64,000 nt of DNA from Bryum argenteum. Lineage: Eukaryota > Streptophyta > Bryopsida > Bryales > Bryaceae. Below, piece by piece: positions 22,388 to 35,100 of the stretch. The DNA is taken from NCBI GenBank assembly GCA_037043015.1, contig CM073329.1:3488648-3552647 (forward strand), read 5' to 3'. The notes beneath the pieces are model-generated. The model was not told where the DNA came from, searched no databases, and saw only the letters and a program-made list of their open reading frames with translations. Within the stretch, counting starts at the first letter, position 1; every line of letters begins with the position of its first letter. Position numbers and translations under genes: made by a program.

Positions 22388-25300
22388 AAAAGTTAAACTT
22401 TTAAGATTCCATATTATTCATTTAGTACTAATACAATATGATTTCGTATCAGTGGGGCCGAATTACTCCAAATTTGATCTACTTTATCTACACTAAGTCT
22501 ATTACAAAATTGTAAGGTTGGGATCCATTAGAATAGGAGAGGGAGGTTTGCACCATTCTAAAGAAACATTGCTCAAGTAAAGCAATGTCTTTGTAATTGC
22601 TTGAGCAACATTTTAACCTCAAATCCATGAAATGTAGTTAATGTTGATTGAGTTGTTCAAAACATTGCTTCACTTTAGCAACATCTGACAAAAGAAAATG
22701 TTACAACCCCCTCTCTTAGTCTATATTAGATAGGGTGTATGAGTTCTTAAATGCTTTTCGACATGGATTATTTTCATACTTCCGTACAAATTTTGTAATG
22801 AAGCAAATGGAAAAAATTTGTTTAATGAGAGATAAATAACCATTACGATTAACATTTGTTCTTATTTCGAGCTTCTCAAAATGAAGCATTGTATTGGAAA
22901 GTGAATTCATTTCAAAGCCGTTGGGAATGGCTTCTAAAGGTAGTGTCAACCCTTACCCGTCCCTAGTGTTGAAAAAGGACATTTTGGATGAAGGGCAAAA
23001 ACTTTGAAGACGCATAAATTACTATGTCTAAATTACATTTTCACCAATTCCTTTGGATTGAGTGACATATTAAGTGTGGTTTGTGTGGTAAAAGTTGTAT
23101 ACCCATCAAATCAAACCAAACTTTCTTTGAAAATGTCTTTTTGGCTAAAAATAGCCCAAGGAGGTTTAGACGTAAATATATAAATAGTTCAAAAAGTGAT
23201 TTTTACAATTCAAATAAAATATATTCAAGTAATATGAAAATAGAAACATCATCACTTGTTTTTAGTAAATACAAGAGTATAAATTTCAAAACAAAAATCA
23301 CCATTACCACTATAAATTAAAAACAAAGTATTTAATATCAAAAGAAAATCTTATAAAAAATTGATAAAATACCAATACAATGTAATATATACTATTTCTT
23401 ACTTACGAGCTATTGAAGAGTTAATTGGTTTCAACCTTTTGACATAATAGTAATCAAATCAAGAAGACCCACTACACTAAATTTGATAATTAGTGCTAGA
23501 TACACTAATTTACATAAACATGTTATAAGTTTTTATTGTTGTTCAATAATTTTACCCACTATATTGGCCAAGATGGGGGTCCTTATATAGTATCAGAATC
23601 AATGCTCTTGGTAAATTTTTTTAAACAAAAGTAAAAACTTATAGCATTTTCAAATCTTATAATAATCTAACACTAATTATCAAATTTAGTGTAGTTGAAT
23701 GTGGGGGGCTTGCAGGATTTTTGTGTTAACCATTGCTCAAGTAAAGCAACGTCGTAGAACTTGCAACAAGCTAACCCCTAACTCTCCTTAATGCAAAACG
23801 GTCTAAGTTACAAAACTTGACCTTCTTTCAAATTAAGCTCAAAAAATCTCAATCTAAGTCTTATTTAGAATATTCAACCGTAAGATTTCAAAGTTCACTT
23901 GACATTTATCTTATATACCAAATTTGAACTGTTCATTCTTCCTCATTTGTGAGATTATAACCGTCAAAGTTGGTTGAGTTTTTCTCCTGCTCAAACCTCC
24001 AAAACCCGTTTCCGGTTTTAAGGAGAGTAAGGGGTTAAGCAAATTGTTATGCAACGTTACATTTTGTTAAACAATGTTGTCAATAACTTTCATAAATTTG
24101 ACTATAACATTGCTAAAGCTAAAGCATGGATGAAAACTTTGCTTCACTTAACCCCTAAAAATCCAAGCGTTTCCTCGACCTCCAAAACCAAAAACTGCCA
24201 TTTTTCACCTTCATTGGGAGATGCGGAAATGGAGAAACTTTTTTTTCTGGTTTAGACTTTGAACCGTAAGATCTTGTACCTAACTTGTATACAAAGGACT
24301 AGTCAAAATTTCAACCGTTGGATGTTTGTCATTTGTGAGATCATAACAATCAAAGTTTGACCAACACTTTTTTTTGCCGCTGCGTGAGAGGCATTGTCTA
24401 AATGGTGCCAAGGGCAACTTGATGATTGTTACTCCAAACATTTTTCCCTCATTTTTTTTCATGTAGGTAATCAAGTTGGGTACGATCATGCAAAATTTTA
24501 GAAACCAATTCCACTTTTTGACCTTAATGTAAATTATTTTATGAAAGAAGGTCTAAAAACAACAATATAGTAAAACAAGCACCACATATGATATATTTAG
24601 TTTGAGAAAAATCTAGACGATGAGTAGGTGCATTTATGAGAATGTGAATTTTGAAAAAAAAAATCTTGGAAAAAATCCAAAATCTCAAATTTTGGCAATT
24701 TTTGAAAGAAAAAATTGTAAAATTACTAGAAATTGTGAAGATTGTTTTTGAAAGTTTTGGAGGCTGCCCTTGTAAAATTGGTAAACTTTCTGACTTTGGA
24801 TACTTTGGAATTTGAATAGTAATTTGGTAATGAATATATTTCCTGAAAAAAATACTTCAAAAAAAAATTATTTTAAAGTGCCCGTTTTGGACTTGAAACC
24901 TAAAATTTCTAGATGAAGGTTATAAAATTAAAATTTGGCTTTGCAATTTTTACCACATACACATTACACTATGGGGAGTGTACAGTAAAAATCTTAGGCA
25001 GAAATATCAATTTAATTGCTTAAAATGAGCTGCCCGAAATCTCAGAAAACCGAATCGGTTTTCCTGGATTTTTAGGGGTTAAGCAATGTTTCAACAGAAT
25101 GTTATAGAAAACATCACAAACTTTCTCTCAATTTTATGTCTTCATATGCATTGGATTTGAGTAGCTCACATGATTCAGATGCCTAAGAAGTCACATCACA
25201 ATCACGATCACGCCTAATCATCATGATCAAAGTGGCTGCCCCTCAATTGTTCCCATATTGTTCGCAGTTCCCCAATTCCGTTCCCCAAAGATTGATGGTC

Positions 25301-25496
25301 GAGTTTCAAGCTCTGGTGATGTGCGGCCAGAAGTTACAGTGAGGGAAAGGCGGGAGAGAGGCACTGCCCTCGTTGCATCACGTTATCACTTTTTTGTTTG
25401 AGGCATCGTAGCAACCTCATGTTGCTTCTTCGCATTATCGGACTGCAATGCGATGAGCTTGTTTGAGTATGTACGAGTCTTCTTATTGCAGAAATG
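22388..25496. other. Intergenic AT-rich old repeats
   Basis: No gene seen. Bases about 22,980-23,110 are a diverged relative of the fold-back arm start ('aaaactttgaaga..cataa', 'gtggtttgtgtggtaaaa'). Bases about 24,280-24,960 match, with divergence, 49,080-49,570 ('gttggatgt', 'attgttactccaaac', 'aaaatttggctttgcaa'). Short frames here have no coding character. Confidence 0.6.
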
Positions 25497-26367
25497 TACA
25501 GTCCCCTACATATTGCTTACGAATTCTAGCCGCAGTGAAGTACAGTAGAAAAACTGTAAAACTTTGGAATGCGAGAACTTGCTCAAAAATTGATGGATTT
25601 CAGAATTTCAAAGAGCGTTGGAATGCTAGAGAAGTGTACTTCAATATCACAGAAAAAAATATACATATAAAGGTCAAAAACAAATAAGCATTTTTATTTC
25701 CTTACACACTATCTACCACCTAGTACTTCCACCCCTAGCTGAAATCACTGCTCTAATTCGATCGGGCATGGTTGAAATAAGGCGTTGCAACTGCTCTAAG
25801 AGAACCTCATTCCATACTTGTTGAACGCATTCTATCTATTCTAGCTTACTTTTTGGCATGGTGTGATAACAAGGCCGATCTTTAAGTATCTTCCACATGT
25901 TTTCAATGGGATTTAGATGAGGTGAGTACGGAGACCAATCCAACTCCTTCATGCCATGAGCTAGTCTCCAATCCTCTGACAACTTACTTCGATGAATAGG
26001 AACTTCATTTTTCATGAGTATGAGCTCATGAGGACTATCGTGCATGAAATAAAACCCGCTCAAAGTACTTTCATACACATTTTTTACAAAATGTGCAGCA
26101 CTTCTTTCTCCTTGAGGCATAATAACTAATGGAGATTTGTCAGAACCAGTGAATGCACCCCAAATCAGGGTTGTCTTATTAGACACAATTTTCGGAATGT
26201 CTGTCTGATTTGTCGTATTGGACATGTCTGTTAGACGTCGAGTCGACGAAAATGTCGACCGTACCAAAAATTACATAGTAAAAAACTTGCTGAGATTTAC
26301 CTTGAGGTAAAAAGCTATTTTCCTACGTGGCGTAGGGTTGATAATGACGTGGAAAATCAAAATACAC

Positions 26368-26660
26368 GTCACAGTGGGCGACCGCGGGTGGGCGACCTCG
26401 CTAGGCGACTGACGGTCGCACCGGGGCGAACGTCGGTCGCCTACTGCGATCGCCGATCGCCCTGGCAACCGCGAGAAGGCGACCGGCGGTCCAGTATGGA
26501 GACCGGCGGTCGCCCTGGCAACCGCTTTTAGGCGACCTTAGGGGCAAGGATAAAGTGTCCGCGAGCCAATCTCGACCCCTCCTGTTGGCGCGACCGCCGA
26601 TCCAGGTGATGGGCGAACGTAGCTCATAGGGCGACCGGCGGTCTACCCTCTTCGAACGAA
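26368..26660. repeat. GC-rich near-palindromic array (element 2, left)
   Basis: Repeated GCGACCGGCGGTC-type units, nearly identical to the array at 10,250-10,505 read in reverse. Confidence 0.8.
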
Positions 26661-28414
26661 GCACATGAACTTTGAAGAGCCATAACTTTTTCATTCGGAC
26701 TATGTTTTTGACGAAATCACTAGGGTTGGGTCCCAAAATAAGTCTAGTTTATGTCGTAAAAATTGCAGACCCATACAATTAAGTAAAAAAAAATGGCATG
26801 CATTTTAGTGAAGGGAGTATTTGTTTCTTGGGTTTTTAAACATTTGGCATGTTTTACCATTGCAAGCCTATTATGTGACATCAAAAAGGTTTTTGCATGA
26901 TGTGTTTTAGACAAGTGTGATCTTTAGATGCATCCCACAATCTTTGTAGTTGGAAGTATTTTGATCCAGATAGTTTTAGTATTGGCTTTGCAATGATATT
27001 TCTACGATGGAAAAAGTGAAAAAGTGGATGATTTTTGAAGAGATAGATCTCCTTCAACCATTGTTAGATTTTGAATTTTCATTTTAGAATGGATTCCAAT
27101 TAGAGTGTTGTATTGGTGATAGAAACCTCGATTCATTCGAAGATATATTGAAGATAACGTATAATTTGAGTGCTAGGGATCTAGGTTTGGACTATATTAA
27201 TTACTTTATAGAATATTTGGCAGTTCTTATTATTGCAAGGCTACTATTTGAGCCATAGGGAAGTCCAAGATGTATAGGGAAATAGAGAGGGAGAGTAGTA
27301 TTTATACTTTGCTTGGACCGGCGGTCGCCTGAGCAACCGACGATCGCCTATGTGGTTGAATTTATATGGGGATATTTGAATTGCGGGGTTTGAAGCACGG
27401 GGGCATATGTAAATATATAAGCAAAAAGGGAGTGGAAGGGGTGTTGATAACTTTCCTAGGTGATTCATATTGTGTAAAAAATATGGTATAAATCTTAGGG
27501 GCACGGAGACTAACGAAAGTATTTTTCCCAAATTTCTAAAAATTAAATAGTCATGTGAAAGTAGGCGGTGTGGGCACATGCATACGAAAACAAAGTGGGG
27601 AATGTAATTTGAACATTTGGACTACACTAAATAGGTACATTAGTGTTAGATTTTTATAAGATTTGAAAATCGCTACAAGTTTTTACTTTTGGGATAAATT
27701 TTTTACCAAGAGTATCGATTCCAATACTATGTAAGGATCCCCATCTTCACCATTGTAGAGGGTACAAATATTGACTAATAGTAAAAACTTATAGCCTATT
27801 TATGTAAATTAGTGTATCTAACACTAATCTACCTATTTAGTGTAGGTAATATGGATCATATAAAAATGATGGAACCATCAAAAATATTATAGGACAACTT
27901 TGTACTAAAAATAAGAAAAAATCCATAAAGGGGGTAAGGGGACAATTTAAACCCTTAGACTACCTAATGATGACCCTATGGAAATGATGGTGTTATTTAG
28001 AAAATCGTGGGGATATGTCAGCTATAGGTCATCATTTACTTGTAAGTCATTTGAATGAGTAGAATATTGAATGATATACGGAAAATAGATTTGTGGAAAG
28101 GGATAACGATTTTAAAACTTGTGTTGACTAAAAAATACCTTATAAAAATTATGAAAGAACAAAATTTCCCGTAAGAGAAACGTATCTACATGTTATGATT
28201 TACTTTGACTTTGTAGGATGCTAAGTAATAGAGGAAGTTATACTAAAGGGGGGAGGAGGTGGTTTTATTATTTTCTCTAACCGTATTAAATATATTAAAT
28301 CATGAAAGAAGCCACATGGAACTTGGATTTACATGGAAGGAAATACTTGGTGTTAATTTGATTCAACCCTGGCATGGTATAGGATACTTGGTGTTAACTT
28401 CATTCAAAACCTCC

Positions 28415-28870
28415 AAATCGCGCGACCGCCAATACAGCGGATGCACGAACGTCGGTCGCTAGGGCGACCGCCGATCCAGTTGATGGGCGAACGACGCTGA
28501 CATGGCGACCGGCGGTCTACGTGATGGGCAAGGCACTCAAGGAGAAAGTGTCCGCGAGCCTCCGCGCACCCCCTCCTGATGGGGCGACCGCCTATCCAGC
28601 CGATGGGCGAACGTCGGTCGCTTGGGCGAACGTCGGTGGTTAGGGCGACCGCCGATCCAGTCGATGGGCGAACGACGCTGATAGGGCGACCGGCGGTCTA
28701 CGTGATGGGCAAGCACCCAAGGAGAAAGTGTCCACGAGCCTCCGCGCACCCCTCCTGACGGGGCGACCGCCGATACAGCGGATGGGCGAACGTCGGTCGC
28801 TAGGGCGACCGCCGATCCAGGTGATGGGCGAACGTAGCTCATAGGGCGACCGGCGGTCTACCCTCTTCGA
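28415..28870. repeat. GC-rich array with internal duplication (element 2, middle)
   Basis: The longest array. A block of about 210 bp containing 'gatgggcgaacgacgctga', 'ggcggtctacgtgatgggca' and 'gagaaagtgtcc' is present twice (from about 28,460 and 28,645). It therefore grew by tandem duplication. Confidence 0.8.
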
Positions 28871-30244
28871 ACGAAGCACATGAACTTTGAAGAGCCATGA
28901 CATTTTCATTCGGACTCTGTTTTTGACGAAATTACTTGGGTTGGGCCCCAAATTAAGTCTAGTTTATGTAGTAAAAATTGCAGACTCATACAATTAAGTA
29001 TGAAAAAATGGCATGCATTTTAGTGAAGGGAGTATTTGTTATTTGGGTTTTTAAACATTTGGCATGTTTTACCATTGCAAGCCTATTATGTGACATCAAA
29101 AAGGTTTTTGCATGATGTGTTTTAGACAAGTGTGATCTTTAGATGCATCCCACAATCTTTGTAGTTGGAAGTATTTTGATCCAGATAGTTTTAGTATTGG
29201 CTTTGCAATGATATTTCTAAGATGAAAAAAGTGAAAAAGTGGATGATTTTTGAAGAGATAGATCTCCTTCACCCATTGTTAGATTTTGAATTTATTTTTT
29301 AGAATGGTTTCCAATTACAGTGCTGTATTGGTGATAGGAACCTCGATCCATTCGAAGATATATTGAAGATAAGGTATAATTTGAGTGTAAGGGGTCTACT
29401 ACTGGACTATATTAATTGTTTTGTAAACTATTTGGCAGTTTTTATCATTGCAAGACTACTATTCGAGCCATAGGGAAGTGTAAGGTGTATAGGGAAATAG
29501 AGAGGGAGAGTAGTATTTATACTTTTCCTATGTATTTTATATGAAACATGATTAAAAATTTTGGCCTATAAGATGAAGGTAAGTAGTTTCTTTTAAATAC
29601 TTAGGGTGAATTAAATTTGTTGAAATGGGGTGTGTGTATAAAAGGAGGGAAGAGATGATTCACTAATGATAAAAACCGCCAAATATTTTACAAAGTAATT
29701 AATATAGTCCAAACCTAGATCCCTAGCACTCAAATTATACGTTATCTTCAATATACCTTCGAATGAATCGTGGTTTCTATCACCAATACAACACTCTAAT
29801 TGGAACCCATTCTAAAATGAAAATTCAAAATCTAACAATGGTTGAAGGAGATCTATCTCTTCAAAAATCATCCACTTTTTCACTTTTTTCATCGTAGAAA
29901 TATCATTGCAAAGCCAATACTAAAACTATCTGGATCAAAATACTTCCAACTACAAAGATTGTGGGATGCATCTAAAGATCACACTTGTCTAAAACACATC
30001 ATGCAAAAACCTTTTTGATGTCACATAATAGGCTTGCAATGGTAAAACATGCCAAATGTTTAAAAACCCAAGAAACAAATACTCCCTTCACTAAAATGCA
30101 TGCCATTTTTTTTTACTTAATTGTATGGGTCTGCAATTTTTACGACATAAACTAGACTTAATTTGGGACCCAACCCAAGTAATTTCGTCAAAAACAGAGT
30201 CCGAATGAAAAAGTTATGGCTCTTCAAAGTTCATGTGCTTCGCT

Positions 30245-30525
30245 CAAGAGGGTAGACCGCCGGTCGCCCTATGAGCTACGTTCGCCAATCACTGGATCGG
30301 CGGTCGCCCCATCGAGCGACGTTCGCCCATCGGCCAGATCGGGCGGTCGCTTAGGGGCTTAACGTCGGCCGCTTATGGGCGATCGTCGGTCGACCTGGGC
30401 GATCGTCGGTCGACTTGAAGCGTCGTCTTGTCGCTAAGGCGATCCCGGTCCAGAAGAAGGCGATCCCGGTCTAGATGACGCGACCGCCGGTCGATCCCCT
30501 ACGGGCGTGATCGCAAAACCATATT
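30245..30525. repeat. GC-rich near-palindromic array (element 2, right)
   Basis: Units with CGACCGCCGGTCG-type cores plus a variant 'gggcgatcgtcggtcgac' in tandem near 30,380. Confidence 0.8.
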
Positions 30526-31921
30526 TTCGAGCCGTCACACACTACGTGGCAGCCACGTAGAATGCAACGTGGACAGGGTAAATCCAGGGTAAAAAAAAGA
30601 TTCTGTAGATTCTATTAGACATTCTGAGGCTCAATGTCTGTCTGACATGTCGTGTCTGTCTGACGTCCGTCTGTGTCTAGCAAGACAACCCTGCCCCAAA
30701 TCATCACATATGTTCTTCCAGATTTGAAGGTAGGCGCCAAACATTCTGCCAAATATTTTTCATGAGGTTTTCGCCATATTCGAATTTGTCGAGAATTCTT
30801 TTGAAGTTCAAATGACGATTCATCTGTCCAAATGACCTTGTACCAATCTTCTTCCGTCCAATGCTTATACTTGCGAGCAAATGCTAACCTAGTTGCTTTA
30901 TGCACTACATTGAGATATGGCTTTCTTGAAGCTATGCGATTTCCAAAGCCTAGCTTACGTATATATTTTCGCATGGTATTGTGATGCACCTGATATTTTG
31001 CAGCAAGACTAACAAGACGTTGACGTTGATCTTGATGAATGCCTTGAGTCAAGATGCGTAGCGCGCGATCAAACAATTTGCACAATCTGTGTCCCCCACT
31101 TTGAGTTGTCATGCAACCATATATCTTCCATTTAGTGATAACTGTTGAAATTGTCGAGCGAGGCATGCTCAATTTCTCTGCAATATCAGATGGCCTCATC
31201 CCACCTTGGTGCATTCCAATAATGAGTGATCGCTCCTCATTTGTAAGTGTTCGCTTCCACATTGAACCTTGATGTAAACTGTGCTCAACTAGTTCAAAAG
31301 AAAAACATTTCATTAGTTGAGATATGCAAACGGTATGCGACGGTGTGCGAAAGTTCTCATAAACACCAGCCTAGTACACACTCAAATGCTAACACAATCA
31401 TCTATACTCAATTGATGCTCACATATTAGTTGCTATACAAAGAGATGAGTTGGGAGACTCACTTTCAATAAACAGAGAACTCTGCTTTCTAATGAGCACA
31501 CAAATCACAAGACTGGAACCCTCACATGAAGATGACCAAGCTTGGAGTCAACTCAGAGAAGCAGCTCTCACTTAAAGATATTATTTGATCAAATCACCTC
31601 TCCACACAGGTAGGACTTCCAAATCAACTCATACATCACACTGCTGGTACTCACTCATGGACAATCCCCATTTTATAAGCCACTACCATTTATACAATGG
31701 TGTATGCATGGGTATGCTCCTCATCATTCATAAGCCCCCTTTACAAAATACCACATGTCTAAAACATATTAGAGCATTGATTGCTCAATGCGGCATTGCT
31801 AACACCAAACATACTTGGTTGTGTGTGTCAGGCCACTTTTCAAAGCAACATTTTTTGGCCATTTGGTGGATGGTGGTGAAATTCTTATCACCATAATGAA
31901 TGCTCCACGCCTTCATGCAAA

Positions 31922-32011
31922 ATATTATATTATCCACACATAGGACAAACTTAGGAGTCTGTTGAATATTATAATATCCACACATAGGACAAACTTAGGA
32001 GTCTGTTGACC
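31922..32011 (+). repeat. Tandem duplication of about 48 bp
   Basis: 'atatccacacataggacaaa' with the following 'cttaggagtctgttga' occurs twice, head to tail, near the right end of the Tc1/mariner-like element. Confidence 0.75.
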
Positions 32012-32129
32012 AAATTTCTTTGCAAGAGGTGCTCTAATCTGGGAGTTCTAGACAATTTTCCACTCCTGTAAGACATGAAGCTCAAGGACTGGAGGCATAG
32101 AATTCGTAAGCAATATGTAGGGGACTGTA

Positions 32130-35100
32130 CAACTTAATAATGGATTGCAATTGTTCATAAAGGAAATCTCTACATATCAATGAATTGAGGTGAACACATG
32201 TTGAATCTCCTTACAAGGCTCACAAATTGCCCATTTTGTGGAGAGAATGTTGATCGTAAAGGTAGCTAGTTAATCTTATTTTGAGGATAAACCAACTAAC
32301 ATACTTGAATTGTACGAGTGTGAAGATCATGAAAACATAGTAATTATTAAAAAAAATTGGAGTTGGGGTAGAATCATGCACTTGCAAATTGATGGTTCGA
32401 AAAATAGCAATTAGAGGAATTAGGTGGACCATTCCATCCTCAAAATATGGTAGTTTATTCTTATATCCAAATTTTGAGGATGTCCTTATTTTTTTTTGGT
32501 TGCTACACAAGGTGGACTAAATAGATCTGTCAAATATTATGACCACTGCCATGAATGTTTCAAAATTAAAAGGGTGTTTGAACAATATATATGTGCAGTC
32601 ATAATCATGGTTTTGAGAGAGAATTCTCATGCTTTCATTTGTCGTTGACTTACTTTGGCCTAGATTTATTTGTGCATGAAAGTATATTTTTTTTACTAAG
32701 AAATTACCATAATTAGAATATTTCAAAAACGCTCAAAGTTACAAAGAAGAACATATGCAAAAAAAAAGACCGTTTCCACAAGTATAGGACAATCCTTGTA
32801 GTCTAATAACTATGATAATAATATCATAGAACACAAGCATTCCATTGGAAATATAAAATCTACTCCATTTGAAGATTATTATCTCACCACAATTGAAGTT
32901 TATTTTGGGAAAACTTCGAGAAAACTTTAAAATTGACATGCACATTACTGAAAAAATTTAAGCTCAATACTTCTTAATAGGTAGATATGAAGTATTTACA
33001 AATCTTCATGCCTCTATACTTTTCACCTAGTAACCTTCATGCTCTACTCTCTTATTTTACCAAAACTAATTTTTCATGTAAACTCATAACTTATTTGTCG
33101 TAAATATGCGTTCAATCAACTACACGTGCAAGATTTAGAACTCAATGTAATGCTATGAGAATGGGACTGCAAAATCACAAATAAGGGGGCATTCATATTT
33201 CATAATGCACAAGCATTTGATAAAAAATTGAGCAAAGGTGCCCAAGCACTGTTGAGTACACAACTGATTGACTCACTATATAAGGTCGAGGCACCTAATA
33301 CCGACCACTTAAGAGAATTCCTACCTAAAGGGGAGGTGTATAATCGGAGAGTGATTTTTCCTTCATAGAGAAATACATATCACCAGGAATGCAACTTTAA
33401 TTTTTATACTTTCTCCAATATGTAAATTACTATGAGTTTTGAAGGCCAAAATTTTACTCATACACTAAACCGATATGTAGGTTCACCTAAAACCGTATGT
33501 AGGTTCACCTAAAACCGATAATGAAGCAACTAACATTTTTAATACTTTTTAAATATTTTTTTAGAATCAATCAATGTAACATATCAATTAAGAGAAATAC
33601 AATCATGAACCTAAGAAGCATAGCTACTCAGCGAGGAGATTTTCTATGAGTGGATTTGGAATACTCTACTGGTTGGTTATGGGTATGTGGTCGGATATGG
33701 GTGTCTTGACCTTAAAGCTCGCCATCCAAAAACGTATGGAGGCAAGGAACTCCTTTTAAACCCACAAGCACCCAACCTAGGTAATTTCCAAGTGCCCTGA
33801 AGTGCCCGAGAAAGTACCGAAGAAGGCACAAATGACTTTTTGGTATTTTGGGCGACTTAGATGAATAGTAATAGTATAGTGTTTTAGCCTATAGTACATT
33901 GTGGATGTGACAATATATACATGGTGTATGTGGTAAAATTTGCAAAGTCACATTCTTTTTATCCAATCTCTTGATGTACATTTTAGTTCACAAGTCCAAA
34001 GGGGTACTTAGAATAAGCCTTTTCACATAAAATATTTTTTAAAATTCTTTCTTTGTAATTTGTTCGCAATCAATTTATTAAGTGACGCAAATTGAAATCA
34101 TAACAAATCTTACAAGGGCACGCTTCCAAGTTTTAATTGTTAAAAAAAAGTCTTCCAAAATTTGTCAAATTAAGAGATTTAGAAATTTCTATTATTATAA
34201 TTCCTTTAGTTTCAAAATTATTAATATATATAAAACTAGAATTCACAAACTTATGAATGTAACTAGTCAACTTTTAGTTTTTTTCTCAAACTAAATATAC
34301 CTAATGATGCAATGTAGGTGTTCATGGTGCTGACATGAACTGCTCAATATCTCTATGTCATTCTCTAGTGCTATACGTGGTAAGACTACCTGCTTGGTAA
34401 CATGTCTCTAATGGTCAGTGCACCCTTCTCATGGTGAATTGATTCTAAGGAGTACTAAGGTAGGCTCCTCAAAATTGACTAAATATCAAAAATGGCTCCT
34501 TAGAGCTTTTAACACATAAATACATTATAGTTTTGATGTTCAGTTTTTCATTTACTTGGTTTCGGAGATTATAAGATGTCATTTTAGGGCACCATTTTAG
34601 AAACCCTATAAGTTCAACATCAAAAACTTATAACATATTGTAAGAGAGTCCAAAATTGATGATTCCACTTGATTTAGTATTCCACTAAATTTCCAATTGT
34701 AAAAAAAAAAAAAAAAAAAAAAAAAACATTTTTACTCAATCTCAAATTCCTTGTGCCATTATTGAGCAGTCTAGCTTATACATCATGGGATAGTTGAAGA
34801 GAACATGGTATGGCTCATGTATGATTCTCCCCACCTTTAGATTTCTCATCTTAGTTTTTGATTTGTATATTTGTAATTATTTTATTTTTTTTAAAATTTC
34901 ATTGATTGATTTTTAATTTTGTCATTTAATATTCTAAATTTTTAAAAACTCTTACTCTGTACTAGTATTTATTTTTATTGTGCAGTACTGTAGTAGCTAT
35001 GATTCCTTAGGGGACAAGGTCTATGGATTATGCAACCATCCACAAGCCTTAATACATAAATAATTGTGAATACATATAATGACCTCCGCTATAAGAAATG

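Larger units (their letters stand above)
26166..30693. mobile_element. Fold-back hAT-like non-autonomous element 2
   Basis: A 4,528-bp element of the same family as 8,465-10,719 but in opposite orientation: its left end matches the right end of element 1. Ends CAGGGTTGTCTTATTAGACA and CAGGGTTGTCTTGCTAGACA, with an exact 8-bp target duplication CCCCAAAT (26,158-26,165 and 30,694-30,701). Arm sequence occurs three times (about 26,605-27,230 and 28,810-29,440 forward; about 29,675-30,290 reverse), with an extra segment of about 1.1 kb at 27,350-28,415 that shows no coding sequence. It splits the conserved IWG-AF site of a Tc1/mariner transposase, whose frame continues across the insertion. Confidence 0.85.
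25713..31313 (-). pseudogene. Tc1/mariner-type DDE transposase, split by insertion
   Basis: The N-terminal half (31,313-30,694; a second ATG at 31,262 gives MWKRTLTNEERSLIIG) has a helix-turn-helix (GMRPSDIAEKLSMPRSTIST), a second DNA-binding segment and the first catalytic Asp in VIWTDESSF. It stops at YVMIWG, where fold-back element 2 sits. The C-terminal half resumes at 26,165 with AFTGSDKSPLVIM and ends with SPYSPHLNPIENMWK, holding the catalytic Glu. The second catalytic Asp, expected in a DNAPIHRS-like motif, is replaced by Asn (KNEVPIHRS). A TAG at 25,836-25,838 precedes a normal-looking C-terminus (VQQVWNEV...MPDRIRAVI) ending at 25,713. It is therefore inactive on three counts. Confidence 0.88.
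25499..32127. mobile_element. Tc1/mariner-like transposon carrying nested fold-back element 2
   Basis: The ends are inverted repeats of about 30 bp beginning CAGTCCCCTACATATTGC (25,499-25,528 and 32,098-32,127), flanked by TA on both sides (25,497-25,498 and 32,128-32,129), the Tc1/mariner target duplication. Without the nested 4.5 kb insert and one copy of its 8-bp duplication the element is about 2.1 kb, a normal size. The single gene is a minus-strand transposase. Confidence 0.88.
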
